Shown: one piece after another, positions 47,950 to 59,465 of the stretch
Layout: each line of letters starts with the position of its first letter
Position numbering within the stretch: position 1 is the first letter of the stretch
Assembly (NCBI GenBank): GCA_009809945.1
Contig: WTPW01000867.1
Coordinates: forward strand, 1-64,000
Length of the DNA stretch: 64,000 nt
Reading direction: 5' to 3'
From: Gigaspora margarita
Lineage: Eukaryota; Glomeromycota; Glomeromycetes; Diversisporales; Gigasporaceae
The notes under the pieces: generated by a model
Seen by the model: the letters and a program-made list of their open reading frames with translations, nothing else
What the model was told of the DNA's origin: nothing
Database searches by the model: none
Program-made: the position numbers and the translations under genes

Positions 47950-49012
47950 GTAGTACATGTGATTTGTTTATACAGTTATATCAATTTATGCATTGTATAT
48001 CAATGGTCAAATCCGCCCATATGGTTAAAGTTAGGTTAGCGTACATTTTAGTAATGCTTGTATCCATAAGTCACCTGTTGCTGTGTCCGTAGCCAAAATC
48101 CACCGATAACCAAAGAAATTACCTTTTACGCTCTAGAAAAAAGATCCCTTGCGAAAATTTTACAATATATAACATGCATTATTCCAACTTTAATACTAAA
48201 TCTAATGTCGATCTAACTTCACTGCTATTAGTGAAAGTAAATATTTACTATTAGCACGTGATTTGTATCACAGATCTGCGAGGGGTGTCCTTAAAATATA
48301 TTCTAGGCGTAGCTCGTAACATATAACCAAAAATAATTAAATTAAATTTAAAATAGTATCACGTGCTAACTAATCTTAACCCCAACCTAACTAAAATTGA
48401 AAAACAGGAAAATAAACTTTACCCGGGCACATTTAAAGGATTTTCACCTGCGAGTACATCTTTTACCCTGAAGCACGTGATGATCGATTAATCGAATTGA
48501 TCATCCAGAATCAGCCCGACGATGTAAAACAGCGAAATACGAGATACGTACGCACGTAATTATTACAGAATTATTATCAGTAGTCTATTCCGTTAAGTCA
48601 CATGAACTGCATTAAGAAACGTCCTGTGTCATTTTTTACAATTGAAATGATTTACTGTATATCAATTGATAATCGACATAAGTTGAAGAATGATGAATAA
48701 CAGTTATAAATTAATGAACTGTATAGTTGTAACGGTTAAGCTTCCAATTGATAGCAGATAGGATATTCGGATTTTTTGGATCTTCGGATATTCGTTAGAC
48801 GTGTTTGCTATCGGAAAATTTCGGGATTAAACCCAACCTTTAAAAAGACGAGCAAGGTCATCGAATAAATTCGGTATTTGTACTATGATAGATGCAAAGA
48901 TCAGCCAATCACAACAACAGCTCGCTAAATAGCGTGTGGTACGTGATACTGCGTATCTCCAATAAATTGGACGCTTCTTTTATCTTCCAATGTAACTCTT
49001 TCATGTGTTAAA
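47950..49012 (+). promoter_or_regulatory. Upstream region of second Sel1 gene
   Basis: No gene here. CACGTG-centred motifs occur at 48254, 48358 and 48473. GCACGTGAT at 48254 and ATCACGTGC at 48358 are inverse and may be ends of a small element. The sequence TGTAACTCTTTCATGTGTTA lies just before the ATG, as in the first Sel1 gene. No TATA box can be assigned with confidence. Confidence 0.4.
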
Positions 49013-50197
49013 ATGTCAATTTGCAATAACCAATTGAAAAGTCAGCCAGAAAAAATCGACAACTTATCAAACATTATTCAAATAGCCAACAATGCTACTC
49101 AATGGTATTTAGAAGATAACAAGCCACAGGATTTTTCCCAGGATATGCATAATGAAATTGTTAAAGAAATGTGTAATCTATATAATGAAGAAAGGTTGAA
49201 AGGCATAAATTCCCCTTCAGTACTTGATATATTAGAACAATTTTTAATAAAGAAGAATCAAAATCCAGCAAATATTGTTAATATTTGCTTAGATGATCAT
49301 GTAAATTCTACGGTTCAAATCATCCTTGCAAATTGTTATCATTATGGTAAATGGATAGAAAAGGATGAACATAAAGCATTTATTTATTATCAAAAATCTG
49401 CAGAGATGAATAACTCTATGGGAATAAGTAGTGTTGGATATTGTTATCAAAATGGAATTGGAATTGAAAAAGATGGACGTAAGGCATTTATTTATTATAA
49501 AAAATCTGCGGAGATGAATGACGCTACTGGAATAAATAATGTTGGATATTGTTATGATAAAGGAATTGGAGTTGTAAAAGATGAACGTAAGGCTTTCATT
49601 TATTATCAAAAATCTGCAGAGATGGGAAATGCTGGAGGAATCGATAATGTTGGATATTGTTACGAAAAAGGAATTGGAGTTAAAAAAGATGAACGTAATG
49701 CATTCATTTATTATCAAAAATCTGCAGAAATAGGAAATGCAAATGGAACATTTAATGTTGGATATTGTTATGAAAAAGGAATTGGAGTTGAAAAAAATGA
49801 AAATAAGGCATTCGCTCATTATCAAAAATCTGCAGAGATGGGTCACACTGATGGTGCATATAATGTTGGGTGCTGTTATTTAGATGGAACTGGAGTTAAA
49901 AAGGATGAATATAAGGCATTTATTTATTACAAAAAATCTGCAGAGATGGGAGATGCTGATGGAACATATCAGGTTGGATATTGTTATCATAATGGAATTG
50001 GAATTGAACAAGATAAACACAAGGCATTCATTTATTATAAGAAATCTGCAGATATGGAAAGTGTTAACGGGCTAAAAGAAGTTGGAAATTGTTATCTTTT
50101 GGGAATTGGAATTGAAAAGGATGAGTATGAGGCATACATTTATTATCAAAAATCTGTAGAGATTGCTACCGCTAATGGAATATTTAATGTTGTATAA
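49013..50197 (+). CDS. Sel1-repeat protein, eight repeats (paralogue)
   Basis: A 394-aa single-exon paralogue of the gene at 41210. It shares the start MSICNNQ, the N-terminal region (LDILEQFLIKK) and the first repeat (VQIILANCYHYGKWIEKDEH). Eight 36-residue Sel1 repeats follow, residues about 100-387, then NGIFNVV. The last three repeats correspond one-to-one with the last three of the first gene (GCCYLDG, YQVGYCY, EVGNCYL), so the number differs in the middle. Codon stretches encoding FIYYQKSAEMG are nearly identical between repeats. No enzymatic domain, signal peptide or membrane segment. The product is probably a soluble scaffold-type protein; its partner is unknown. Confidence 0.93.
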   Translation: MSICNNQLKSQPEKIDNLSNIIQIANNATQWYLEDNKPQDFSQDMHNEIVKEMCNLYNEERLKGINSPSVLDILEQFLIKKNQNPANIVNICLDDHVNSTVQIILANCYHYGKWIEKDEHKAFIYYQKSAEMNNSMGISSVGYCYQNGIGIEKDGRKAFIYYKKSAEMNDATGINNVGYCYDKGIGVVKDERKAFIYYQKSAEMGNAGGIDNVGYCYEKGIGVKKDERNAFIYYQKSAEIGNANGTFNVGYCYEKGIGVEKNENKAFAHYQKSAEMGHTDGAYNVGCCYLDGTGVKKDEYKAFIYYKKSAEMGDADGTYQVGYCYHNGIGIEQDKHKAFIYYKKSADMESVNGLKEVGNCYLLGIGIEKDEYEAYIYYQKSVEIATANGIFNVV

Positions 50198-50880
50198 TAT
50201 TAACGAAATCGAATTGGAATAACAAGAAGCTAAATATTATATTAAATGTTATTTAGTTTTGAGTTTAATTTTGTGCGGGTTGTATTGTGACGTACCACAA
50301 TAAAATTATATGAGCAGATATTTGTTTGGGTCGGGATAAGAGTTAAATAGGATTAGGATAGTGCGATAACCTAAAATTTGTAAAAAAAAAAATCAAAAAT
50401 GTATTTATTAAATAAATTTTCGAATTACAGAATTATAGCATCTAATCTTTGTTTAAAAGTTGTAAAATTTAATAATATTGACCGAATGATATGCCAAGAG
50501 GTTAGTACAACATATTGACTGAATTCTTAGTAGAAATACAAATTCAGTTGAAGCAAGTATAGACTAATCTATTTAACGATAGAGTTTCAAAAATTCTCAG
50601 TAATTAATATCCATGATTCTGGACTTACTGCCTTTAGCAGATCAGTTCATGAAGATATGATTATCATTAAAATATAATTTATGAAAACAATATTTATTGC
50701 ATATTTGTTTAAATGAAAAATACAAACTAATTTGAAAATATCAACCGAATAAACTCAAATATTCACATGTATATTTGTAAAATAATTAAAAATTTTGATT
50801 CATCACACACAACACATCTACATTTCTTAAACATAGCGAATGAATTTTTCTGAAGAAGCATGGCTTATTACCGCCATGAG
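50198..50880. other. 3' flank of second Sel1 gene
   Basis: The first 40 bases (CGAAATCGAATTGGAATAAC) resemble the downstream DNA of the first gene, as expected of a duplicated unit. After that no gene or element is recognised. Confidence 0.5.
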
Positions 50881-50885
50881 GTTAA

Positions 50886-51240
50886 TGATGCCTGACAAAA
50901 CTATTTTCGCACAGACGAAACAGTTTCGTCTCTGGTTTCGTCTGATGAAACCCTGACGAATAGAAACCATAGACGAATGACGAAACTATAGATAAAATGA
51001 CGAAACTATAGACGAATGACTAAACTATATGCGATTGAAATCTAGAGTTGTGTTTCATGCGTGCGCACGATTCCTTAATCGTGCGGATTAATGCGCATTC
51101 ATGTTAAAGATGCTTGACGAAACAATTTTTAAATTGACAAAAGGATTCGTCAAATGACGGTCCGAATGTAACCGTTGACAATTGATGAAACTGTTGACGA
51201 TTCACGAAACTACTGACGATTGACAAAACCATTGATAAAA
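50886..51240. repeat. GACGAAAC-rich irregular repeat
   Basis: GACGAAAC, TTTCGTC and variants such as GACGAATGACGAAACTATAG occur more than fifteen times in 350 bp in both orientations. A similar group is at 47785-47876. It might fold into several small hairpins. No gene. Confidence 0.75.
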
Positions 51241-51279
51241 CTACTAATTGCTATAAAAAATAAAAGAGTGTTGCTAATT

Positions 51280-51545
51280 TGCCCCCCTGGTGATGTTAAC
51301 CACCCTATAATTTACCAATTAGGTCGCAGGATCTTGTGTAACAAAATAAAAAAAAATTTAAGAAAACAGAAAAAAACACAAAAAATTTTCAAAATCGCAA
51401 ATTTTATTACAAAATCTAGCATTGGGCTATTAAATAAAAGTTTTTAACATCTAATTTTGCATATAAATAATCCACTCTCTAACTTAATATAACCTATGCC
51501 CTAATCCTAATCTTTAAAGAATAATTTTATATAAAAAAAATAAAG
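51280..51545. mobile_element. Degenerate relative of 59111-59442
   Basis: CCTGGTGATGTTAACCACCC, TTTACCAATTAGGTCGCAGG and TTGTGTAACAAAA parallel the 59111 element. The right end is unclear. The 75-aa frame at 51220-51447 crosses its boundary and is not supported. Confidence 0.4.
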
Positions 51546-51884
51546 GGTGATTAAAAATTTATAACTTTAACCAGGTGTTAAAATTAGTTAAATTCAAAAT
51601 AAAATTACACAATAAAAGATAATATGCAGCTTTATTTATTATCTTTTTAAACTTTATAGCATGTTCCTTAAGTGCTACAATATAAGTGCAAAATAATGCG
51701 CAGTAAGATGCTAACATTACCAACTTAAAAATTTTGCTAAAAATTTTTGCAGTTAATTAAATTAGAGTTAGGGTTTGCTATTAAATTAGGTTAAAAAGAG
51801 CTTTTTTAATACCAAATTTTCATAAATAAAATTTTTTATTAGTGTGCTTAAGTAGTTTTATAGGTAAAATGTTGATTTATGAAT

Positions 51885-52057
51885 ATTAGATCCCCAAAGG
51901 TGGTTTCATAAGCAAAATTTTGAGATATGAAAGTTTTTTTTAAAAAATAAACAAAAAAAATGAAAATTTATGTTATACCTGATCTTAAATGTTGATTAGC
52001 TATTTTAATAGTTTTGTCTAACATGTGTAAAATACTATAGGTGCATTTTAGTACAGT
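51885..52057 (+). mobile_element. Partial copy of the AAAACGCAC element
   Basis: Matches the right half of 2042-2395 (GGTGGTTTCATAAGCAAAAT through ACTATAGGTGCATTTTAGTA). The left half is replaced by unrelated sequence. Confidence 0.7.
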
Positions 52058-52666
52058 CATGATCTTTTTTAATTGTTAAAATTAAGAATATATTATGTTT
52101 AGATTCTACTATTTTATAGTAGATGATCAATTCAATAACAAATAACTAGTGCAAAGAATTATAAGCTATATAATATAGTTTTTTGACTTGTAAAAATTTA
52201 GATACAGCCAGAAAAATATATTATAGATCTTAGATCATAATTTATCTAACTTTTTTATTTTTATTTTTTTTTATTTTAATTTTTTTATTTAGGATAAGAC
52301 CATGCCTTAGTCTTTATTAACATGATCATTACAATATCCATGACTATTACAATGATTCTATTACTCCAAGTACTGGAAAGCTATTTATCTACAACCTAAA
52401 TCTACTAGCATATCCTATATGTCTCACACATATACTCAACCTGGTTTTATATATTGTTTGTACCTGTAGTGCTACCACCACCAGGTTCATATCCCAAGCC
52501 ATTTTTTATAATACTACTATAACACTATCTTTCTTACTAGTATATATAACAATATGGGTAGTTTCTACTATAATTATAATCAACTATTAAACCCTACAAC
52601 TACCAAGCTCTTGCAAAGTTTATCTAACTCCAGTACCTTTTCTATTCCTCTTTTGGCCTTACATTA
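52058..52666. other. No gene; host of the element at 52667
   Basis: Contains a T-run at 52254-52290 and unique-looking sequence rich in CTACTA and ACCACCACC. Sequence at 54991-55140 probably continues it after the insertion. Confidence 0.4.
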
Positions 52667-54990
52667 GCAAATTTTATATATAGATATTGATCAATATATA
52701 ACACTTAATCATTTTATATCAATTATAAAATATTGTTATTTATTGATTAATTGAATAAAAATCGATATATATCTATAATCGATATATGGGGATGAGTCAG
52801 TAAAAAAGGGACAAATTTTTCCAAGTAAAAGTTTTTTTGACTTTAAACTTAAATATTTTAACAACTATCTTAATAAATTTAATAATTTTTTTTTTTAATC
52901 CTATATAATTTATAGATTAAAATAAAAAAACTTTTAGCAAATTTGATTAAATAGTTGTTAAGATATTTAAATTTAAAAATTAAAAAAATTTTACTAAAAA
53001 TGATTTGTCCCTTTTCTAATGACTCATCCCATATATCATTTTTTATATTAAATTATTATATATCTATAAATCGATTATAATTGTAATTATTTGAAATGAT
53101 ATATAACAATTAACAGATCTTTAATGATTACATAGTGTTTTGACCCGTTATAAAAATTCCAACTTGGATTACCAGGTAAAAAAAAAATAATAAAAAAATA
53201 AAATACTGATTAAAGCAAATTAAAAAAATTAGCATAGAAAAAAAGGTGTTTTACACTATTTTTACTCCTCTTTCTCTTTTTTTTTTCTCTCCCTTTTCTT
53301 CTCTCTTCTTTTTCTTCTCTCTTCTTTTCTTTCTCTTTTTTTCTTTTTTTCTTTTTTTTTTTAATATTTTGAATTCTTTTAAAATATTTTAGAACTGAAA
53401 AATCAAGCTGGGTCAGTAGATCTGCTCCCTGGATCATACCAAGAGCACATTTGACTAATATTTTTGAAATGTTTTGAAATGTTTCAATGATCATAATACA
53501 AGATCAGATTAGATCTTTGTTTATTTTTTTTTGTTTATAATTTAGATCTTTTATCAATTTTGCATTGTTTTTTCATTTTCGGTTTGTCTTTTTTTTTGGT
53601 TTGATTTGGTTTCGTTTAGTTTCATTTAGTTTTATTTTGTTTTTTCTTTTATTTATTATTTTTTAATTTTTTTATTTTATTTCTACAAAAAAACACCAAC
53701 TCTAACTTTGGCACTTTGCAAAAAATTTAATGACTTTTCAAAACTATGCACTAGCCAACTCAGCCTTCTGACATATTGCAAAAACACACAACTGATTTTA
53801 CAACAATTTCTAAATTTTGAAGAATGCTTCTATAGAGAAATAAAGATTTAGTTAGTGCTTTATTTTTTTTTTTGTTTGACATTTTTTGTTCTTGTTTTTG
53901 TTTTTGTTTTTTTTTATTTTTTTTTTATTAATTTATTTTATTTGTGTGAAAAATATCCTAGGCTTTTTCAACACTTTGCAAGCAAACCCAGACTTTCTGG
54001 CACTTTACAAGAATACATACAACTTGATTTCAACAATTTGGTTGCAAAATCTACTTCAGAGAAATGAAGATTTGAGGTTTTATTTTTTTTATCAGTTTGC
54101 TTACATTTCATTTTTTTGTTTGCTTTTTTTACTTATTTCTTTAATTTTTATTTTTTTATTTATTTTTAGCACTTTGCAAAAACCTTCAACAATTTCTAAA
54201 TTGCAAGAATATGAACTTAAAGAAATGGAGATTTGAAGCCTTGTTTATTTTTTTATTTAGTTTGCTTACATTTTTGTTTTTTGTTTGTTTTCTTTTTTTT
54301 TACTTTTTTTAATTTTATTTTATTTTATTTATTTCTTACTTCCTTCAGAACTTTGCAAGAAAACAATCTAACTTTTCTGGCACTTTACAAGAACACTAAT
54401 TCTAACTTCTCTAACACTTTGCAAGAAGTAGCAAATATAATCGAATATAAGTGAATATATAGTTAAACCAAAAAAAGAAAATAATAGCTAACTGCAAAGT
54501 GAGGAAATAAGTGAATTAGATGCGACGAAGTGCAAAAGTAGTTGTTTTCATTTTTATTTGTTATTTTTTTTGGGGTTGTTTTTTTTTGGTTTTATTTTTT
54601 TTTTTGACATTTTTTATAGTAATATATAATAAAATTTATAATATTTAAAATATTAAATAATAATAATAAATAAAAAAATAAAATTTTTATATTAAATATG
54701 AAAACTTGCGAATATTGTATATTTAATTTAAAATATAATATATAATAATAATAAATAAAAAAAAAGTTTTAGAAAACTTGCAAAAACTTGTGAAAACCTG
54801 TAAAATGTTTAAAAATTTACAAAAATCATAATTATGTAAATATAATAATTATTAATTGATATTATATTAGATCGATTAACCAAATATATATTGATTACTA
54901 TCACTATCGATAGAAATCAGCAGGGGTATTAAGTATCAATATATATCTTACTTGGTTAGTAATTAATATATATCTATATATAAAATTTGC
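52667..54990. mobile_element. AATTTTATATATAGAT element, copy 2, TA-flanked
   Basis: Ends GCAAATTTTATATATAGATA and TATATATAAAATTTGC with TA on both sides. Same order of blocks as 24594-27747. It lacks the 1-kb foldback of copy 1 but carries the MITE 52787-53031. CTTTGCAAGAA-type motifs lie at 53711, 53972, 54172, 54351, 54381 and 54416. Hydrophobic frames at 53855-54454 reflect T-runs. Confidence 0.8.
52787..53031. mobile_element. MITE, second copy of the 21560 family
   Basis: TGGGGATGAGTCAGTAAAAA at left, inverse at right, with AAAAGGGACAAAT in both arms. Comparison with copy 1 of the host element (near 25725) shows the empty site GATATATTGATATATC-like. Confidence 0.8.
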
Positions 54991-55260
54991 TAATATACCC
55001 TATCACTTTCCTTATCCTGGTCACATTTTTTACCCCTAATTACTTCTTTTAACTAGTTGTATTCCTTATCCCTGGTCACTTTTCTTACTCTTAATCACTT
55101 TTCTACTTCCAATTCATAAACATGAAAGGATTGGCTAGCCTGGTTTATGTACCTTATAGTCTTCTTTCTCTTGGTACATACTTCTGAAACATATGTTTTT
55201 TTCTCTAGTATGACTCAAGCAGTTCAGTTAGTAGGGGCTGCCAACCTTCTTTTTGTTATA

Positions 55261-55354
55261 AGTCCACTTCTAGTTAGTCCACTTCTGGTTAGCCCACTTC
55301 TTGTTAGTTCACTTTCAGTTAGTCCACTTCTGGTTAGTCTGCTTCTAGTTAGCC
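55261..55354 (+). repeat. 15-bp tandem repeat, about six copies
   Basis: AGTCCACTTCTAGTT and variants repeat six times in register. Because 15 is a multiple of three, it keeps a frame encoding LLVSP repeats (within 55147-55419, 90 aa). Start and end of that frame have no recognisable domain, so I call the repeat, not a gene. Confidence 0.85.
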
Positions 55355-55599
55355 TTTCAATTTCTGTTCAAGTACTATCAAAAGTTCAGCTATCTCTTTG
55401 CTCAGATCTTGCCAAATAGTCTTTTATTTTTTCAGTTCCTTGAATTTGTCAATATAGTAATATACAAATATACCCACAAGCTCCTATTCTAGATAGTATA
55501 CCAAGATTACAGGCAGTACACCCAATTGATCAGTAAAAAAATAGTTACTGGAACACAGGTCTAATTTTTTAAAGTATTACTATTCATCAGGAAAATAAA

Positions 55600-56420
55600 A
55601 ATATTAATAATCTGTAGTAATATTCAAATTTATCAAATAAGTGCAGAATTTTGTTTAAAAAATTGCAAAGATCTTCAAAATTTAGATTTTTGCAGTTCTT
55701 CACAGATTTTTTGCCAAAAATCTGTGGAAATATTTAAAAAGTACAGTCAACTCCTGCAATATTCACACTTATATTTGTCACAATCTTGCTATAGTCACCA
55801 TGATTTTGTTATTTAATCATTTATACAATATACAAATACTTGCTCGCTTTAGTCACAATTTCACAATAGGCATATAAAATACCTGATTATATCATATGAC
55901 TTTTGTAGGAGTTGACTGTATAATATTTGCAGATTATAATAGAATCAGGAAATTAATAATCTGTAGTGATCTTCAAATTTATAAATAATTGCAGAACCTT
56001 GTTCAAATTTAGATTTTTTTGCAGTTCTTCGCAGATTTTTGGCTAAAAATCTGTGCAAATTTTTAAAAAGCATAATCTTTACAGATTACAATAGGTGCTG
56101 CCTATTATAATCTGTGATAATCTCCAAAAATATAACTATGATACTTAAACAAAACAAAACAAAATAATAAATAAATAAATAAATAAACATGTTTTTTTAA
56201 TTTTTTTTTAATTTTATTACATTTTTTGGTTAATGTTTTTTTTATATTTTAATTTTTTTTTATATTATTATTTTTTATTATTTTTTATTTTTTATTTTTT
56301 TTTTAAATTTGAAGATAGTAGGAATAAAAAGTAAATTTCTAGTTATTCCCATAATAAGAGATAACTAGAATTTATTTTTATTCCCATATATGCACGTATG
56401 TACATAGCACTACTTTTTTT
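55600..56420 (+). repeat. Dispersed repeat (TGCAGTTCTTYGCAG block), copy 2
   Basis: The first ~150 bp unit (AATCTGTAGTAATATTCAAA ...) is present twice, at 55605-55743 and 55950-56070, and the MITE 55744-55918 separates them. It ends with ATATGCACGTATGTACATA like copy 1. Confidence 0.6.
55744..55918. mobile_element. Tc1/mariner-type MITE, CAGTCAACTCC ends
   Basis: CAGTCAACTCCTGCAATATT at left, GTAGGAGTTGACTG at right, TA on each side; 175 bp. CAGTCAACTCC ends with TA duplication are typical of Tc1/mariner-derived MITEs. Non-coding. Confidence 0.88.
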
Positions 56421-56477
56421 TTATTTTAACATATTTTTTTATTTTTAAATTTTAAATTTTTTTTAAACTTTTTTTTT

Positions 56478-57575
56478 TTATATTCAACGATCCTGCTTCT
56501 TTTTATTATTTGAGAAAGATAATACAATGCTGCTACTGATTACTAATAACTCTATCAAAAAGAAACTCTCCAAGTACAAGTACCCAAAGCGATCTGCCAT
56601 AACAACATTTTGTCTCAAGTCGAAGCCTGAACTTGCTCGAATATTTGTACATTGTATGCCCAACTATCACTGACATTGGCGTTGTATACTATATCAGGAT
56701 TATTTTTTCCTTTCTTTAAATTTTTTCTTCTTCATAAAGGGCATGAAAAAGGGGGAAATTAAAAAAAAAACAAAATAGAAAATGAGTAAAAAAAGAATAT
56801 AAAAGGGAAAAAGAAAAAACAAAAGAAAAGAAAAGAAAACAACAAAAAGAAAAANAAAAAAAAAAAAAACAATCTAGATAATAGTATAATCAAAGCCTAA
56901 ACTATGCTTATAAAAATTATACAGTATTAAACAAAATCTTAGTACTGTATCTAAAGTGAAAACCATAAGGAAAAAAAACTATACTAAGAGGTCAAGATAA
57001 CCCAATCAAAATTTTTAAAAGAACCCTTTGAAGACATCCATCAATTATTGCAATATACATGAACATGTCAGCAGCTTGTGTTGTAATCTCTTATGACTTT
57101 ACATGACTTGAGTTTTCATTTTGGGATAGGTAAACAATGTCGATCTTTTGAAGGGGGAACACCAAAATTCCCACTTTTTGGTAAAAATTTTGTGAAAAGC
57201 TGTATGAGAGGCTGAGAAACCAACGTAGAGAGAGTGTGGGAGTTTGCAAAGTATAGAATAGTATAGAAAACCAGGAGCTTGCTTCCACTAATACTTCTGC
57301 AAGTTCTTGACATGTGCTTCTGGTATTTACCAACTACTAGTTCAATAGTTCTGTAAACTTCTACTGGGAAGCCAAAAACCCAAAGGAAGTTCTTTTCCAA
57401 CTCTATTTCAGTTCTCCAAATAATCTGAAGACTCATTAAGCTAAGACTACTATTTCTAGTTGCTACAAGAGAAGTTTTGTATATTATTTCCTATACTAAC
57501 TAAACACTTGGTTGCAGGTCCATTTGGTGATTGTTGGTTTGAGAAATTATCAGAAAGAGTTGATCAAAGGTTATT
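56478..57575. repeat. 1.1-kb tandem duplication, unit 1
   Basis: Starts TATTCAACGATCCTGCTTCT and ends near GTTGATCAAAGGTTATTTTT. Unit 2 follows at once. The minus strand keeps a 106-aa frame (57436-57116) with WVFGFPVEVYRTIELVVGKY. I do not recognise it. An A-rich tract lies at 56750-56870. Confidence 0.7.
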
Positions 57576-57582
57576 TTTTTTT

Positions 57583-58735
57583 GTATTCAGCGATCTTGCC
57601 TCTTTTTATTAAGGAACAATGTAGTCTAACTGCCTTTTGTACAAATACAAATGACTACTAATGTTCTATTTAAAAGAAACTCTTCATATATTGACCAAGT
57701 CAACTACCCAGAGCAATCTGCTATACCAAACATTTGTCTCGATCCAGTCTTAGAGTATACCCTCCAAGTTATAATCCTTCAATCATCGACAGGTGTTGGA
57801 TGCCATATCAAAACTGCCTTTCTTTTCTTAAAATTTTAACTTCTTCACATCGAGCATATAAAAAAAAATGGAAAGATAAAAAAAACAAAAACAAATAGAA
57901 AACGGCAAAGTGAAAAAAGGGGAGAAATAAAAAAGGGGAAAAAGGAAAAATGAAAAAAAAGACAAAAACAAATAAAAAAAGAAAAAATAAAAAAACAAAG
58001 TAGATCTAGATAAGTACAGTCAAAGTTTATACTAAAATCGTAAAAATTATATAGTACGGTTCTAAATGATCTCAGTACTGTATTACAGTGAAGAATATAA
58101 CTATGTAACTCTACATCTTCTAAGAAGTACGAGATCTACCAATCAGAAATTTTATTACAAATCCATCCATTAGACCTTGGTCATTCACTGATACCATGTA
58201 GGCACTTGCCAGTATTGTGAGCACATAACTTCTTGTGACTTCTGCACTAGAGTTTCCATTTTTAGATGTAAATAATGTTGATCTTCTGGAGAGGGTATGC
58301 TAAAATCATCACTTTTTGGGAAAATTAAAGAAAAAACTAAGTGGGGTCAAAAATGAACTAACGTAAAGAGAGTATAGTAGTTTGCATTATGTAGAATAGT
58401 AAAGACAGCCAGGTTTCTGCTTCTACTTTGCTACAGCTCTACAGATACTTGACAAAAACTTCTAGTTTTTACTAACTACTTGTACTATAGTTCTGTAGTC
58501 TTCTACTGGGAAGTTTCAAACCCAAAAGAAAACTCTATTTCAACTCTATTTCAAATATTCCATACAGTCCGGGGGACTCTCCAAGCTCTAAACTTCTTAT
58601 TCTAGATGCTACAGGTGAAGTTTTGTATAAAGTCAACATTACTAACTATATAAGTATTGTTGCAGGTCCATTCAGTGATTGTTGGTTCAAGAGATCATCA
58701 GAAAGAATATATCGATTCTGATATTTGATTAAAGG
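57583..58735. repeat. 1.1-kb tandem duplication, unit 2
   Basis: Starts TATTCAGCGATCTTGCCTCT and ends GATTAAAGGTTATTTTG. It parallels unit 1 throughout, with a matching A-rich tract (57850-58000). The minus-strand text equivalent to the frame in unit 1 is broken by stops but keeps similar words (FPKSDDFSIPSPEDQHYL against LPKSGNFGVPPSKDRHCL). Confidence 0.7.
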
Positions 58736-58749
58736 TTATTTTGTTTTAA

Positions 58750-59096
58750 ACTTTTTTTTTTATTAATTTAATAATTTATTTAAAATTTTTTTTCCTTATT
58801 TACTTTTATTTTTTTTATTTTTTTTTTATTCCTGAATTTATTTTTTATGTTTTATTAATTTTTTTTATTAATTTTTATTTTTTTTTAAAAAATTTATTTC
58901 GAAAATTTTATTTTATTTAGATTTTTTTTTAATTTAATAATTTATTTAAAATTTTTTTTCCTGTATTTACTTTTTTTTTATTTTTTTTTTATTCCTGAAT
59001 TTATTTTTTATGTTTTTTTTAATTTTTTTTATTAATTTTTATTTTTTTTTGAAAAAATTTATTTCGTAAATTTTATTTTATTTAGATTTTTTTTTA
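58750..59096. repeat. T-rich ~170-bp tandem duplication
   Basis: Two adjacent copies with TAATTTAATAATTTATTTAA, TTATTCCTGAATTTATTTTT and AAAATTTATTTCG in the same order. No gene. Confidence 0.75.
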
Positions 59097-59110
59097 GAAG
59101 TTTGCTTTTT

Positions 59111-59442
59111 TTCACTACCGGTGATCATCAACAGTGTTCAATTTACCAATTAAAATTCAGGATCAGGTGTAATATGTAGATCAATTTTTGTGTAACAAAA
59201 ACAAAGACTTTTTTGAAAAATTGCTAAAATTGCTTCTAATCTAAAATTTTGTCTATAAAACTACTTTTTTTTATGCAAAAAAATATTCCTTGCTAAATTT
59301 TACTATATACAAAGCCTATCCTAATATCTACTCTTTACCCTTATCCTAATATTAAAGAGATTTAATTTTTATTTAATGCAAACTGTTTGTTTTGTTTATT
59401 TTGTTTTATGCATTGTAGATCATTGGTGATGATCACTAGTGG
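59111..59442. mobile_element. TIR element, CACTACCGGTGATCATCA ends
   Basis: Left TCACTACCGGTGATCATCA, right inverse of CCACTAGTGATCATCACCA. Diverged relatives appear near 39990-40160 and 51280-51545. Non-coding. Confidence 0.65.
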
Positions 59443-59465
59443 TAATTTGTAGTAATTTTTTTTAA

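Noticed and set aside
51220..51447. 75-aa frame with a LLICPPGDVNHP segment
   Set aside because: It crosses from the GACGAAAC repeat into a degenerate element and resembles no family I know.
53855..54454. Hydrophobic frames that could suggest membrane proteins, also at 26625-26948 and 59811-60144
   Set aside because: They come from T-runs in low-complexity DNA; similarity between copies follows the repeat, not a conserved reading frame.
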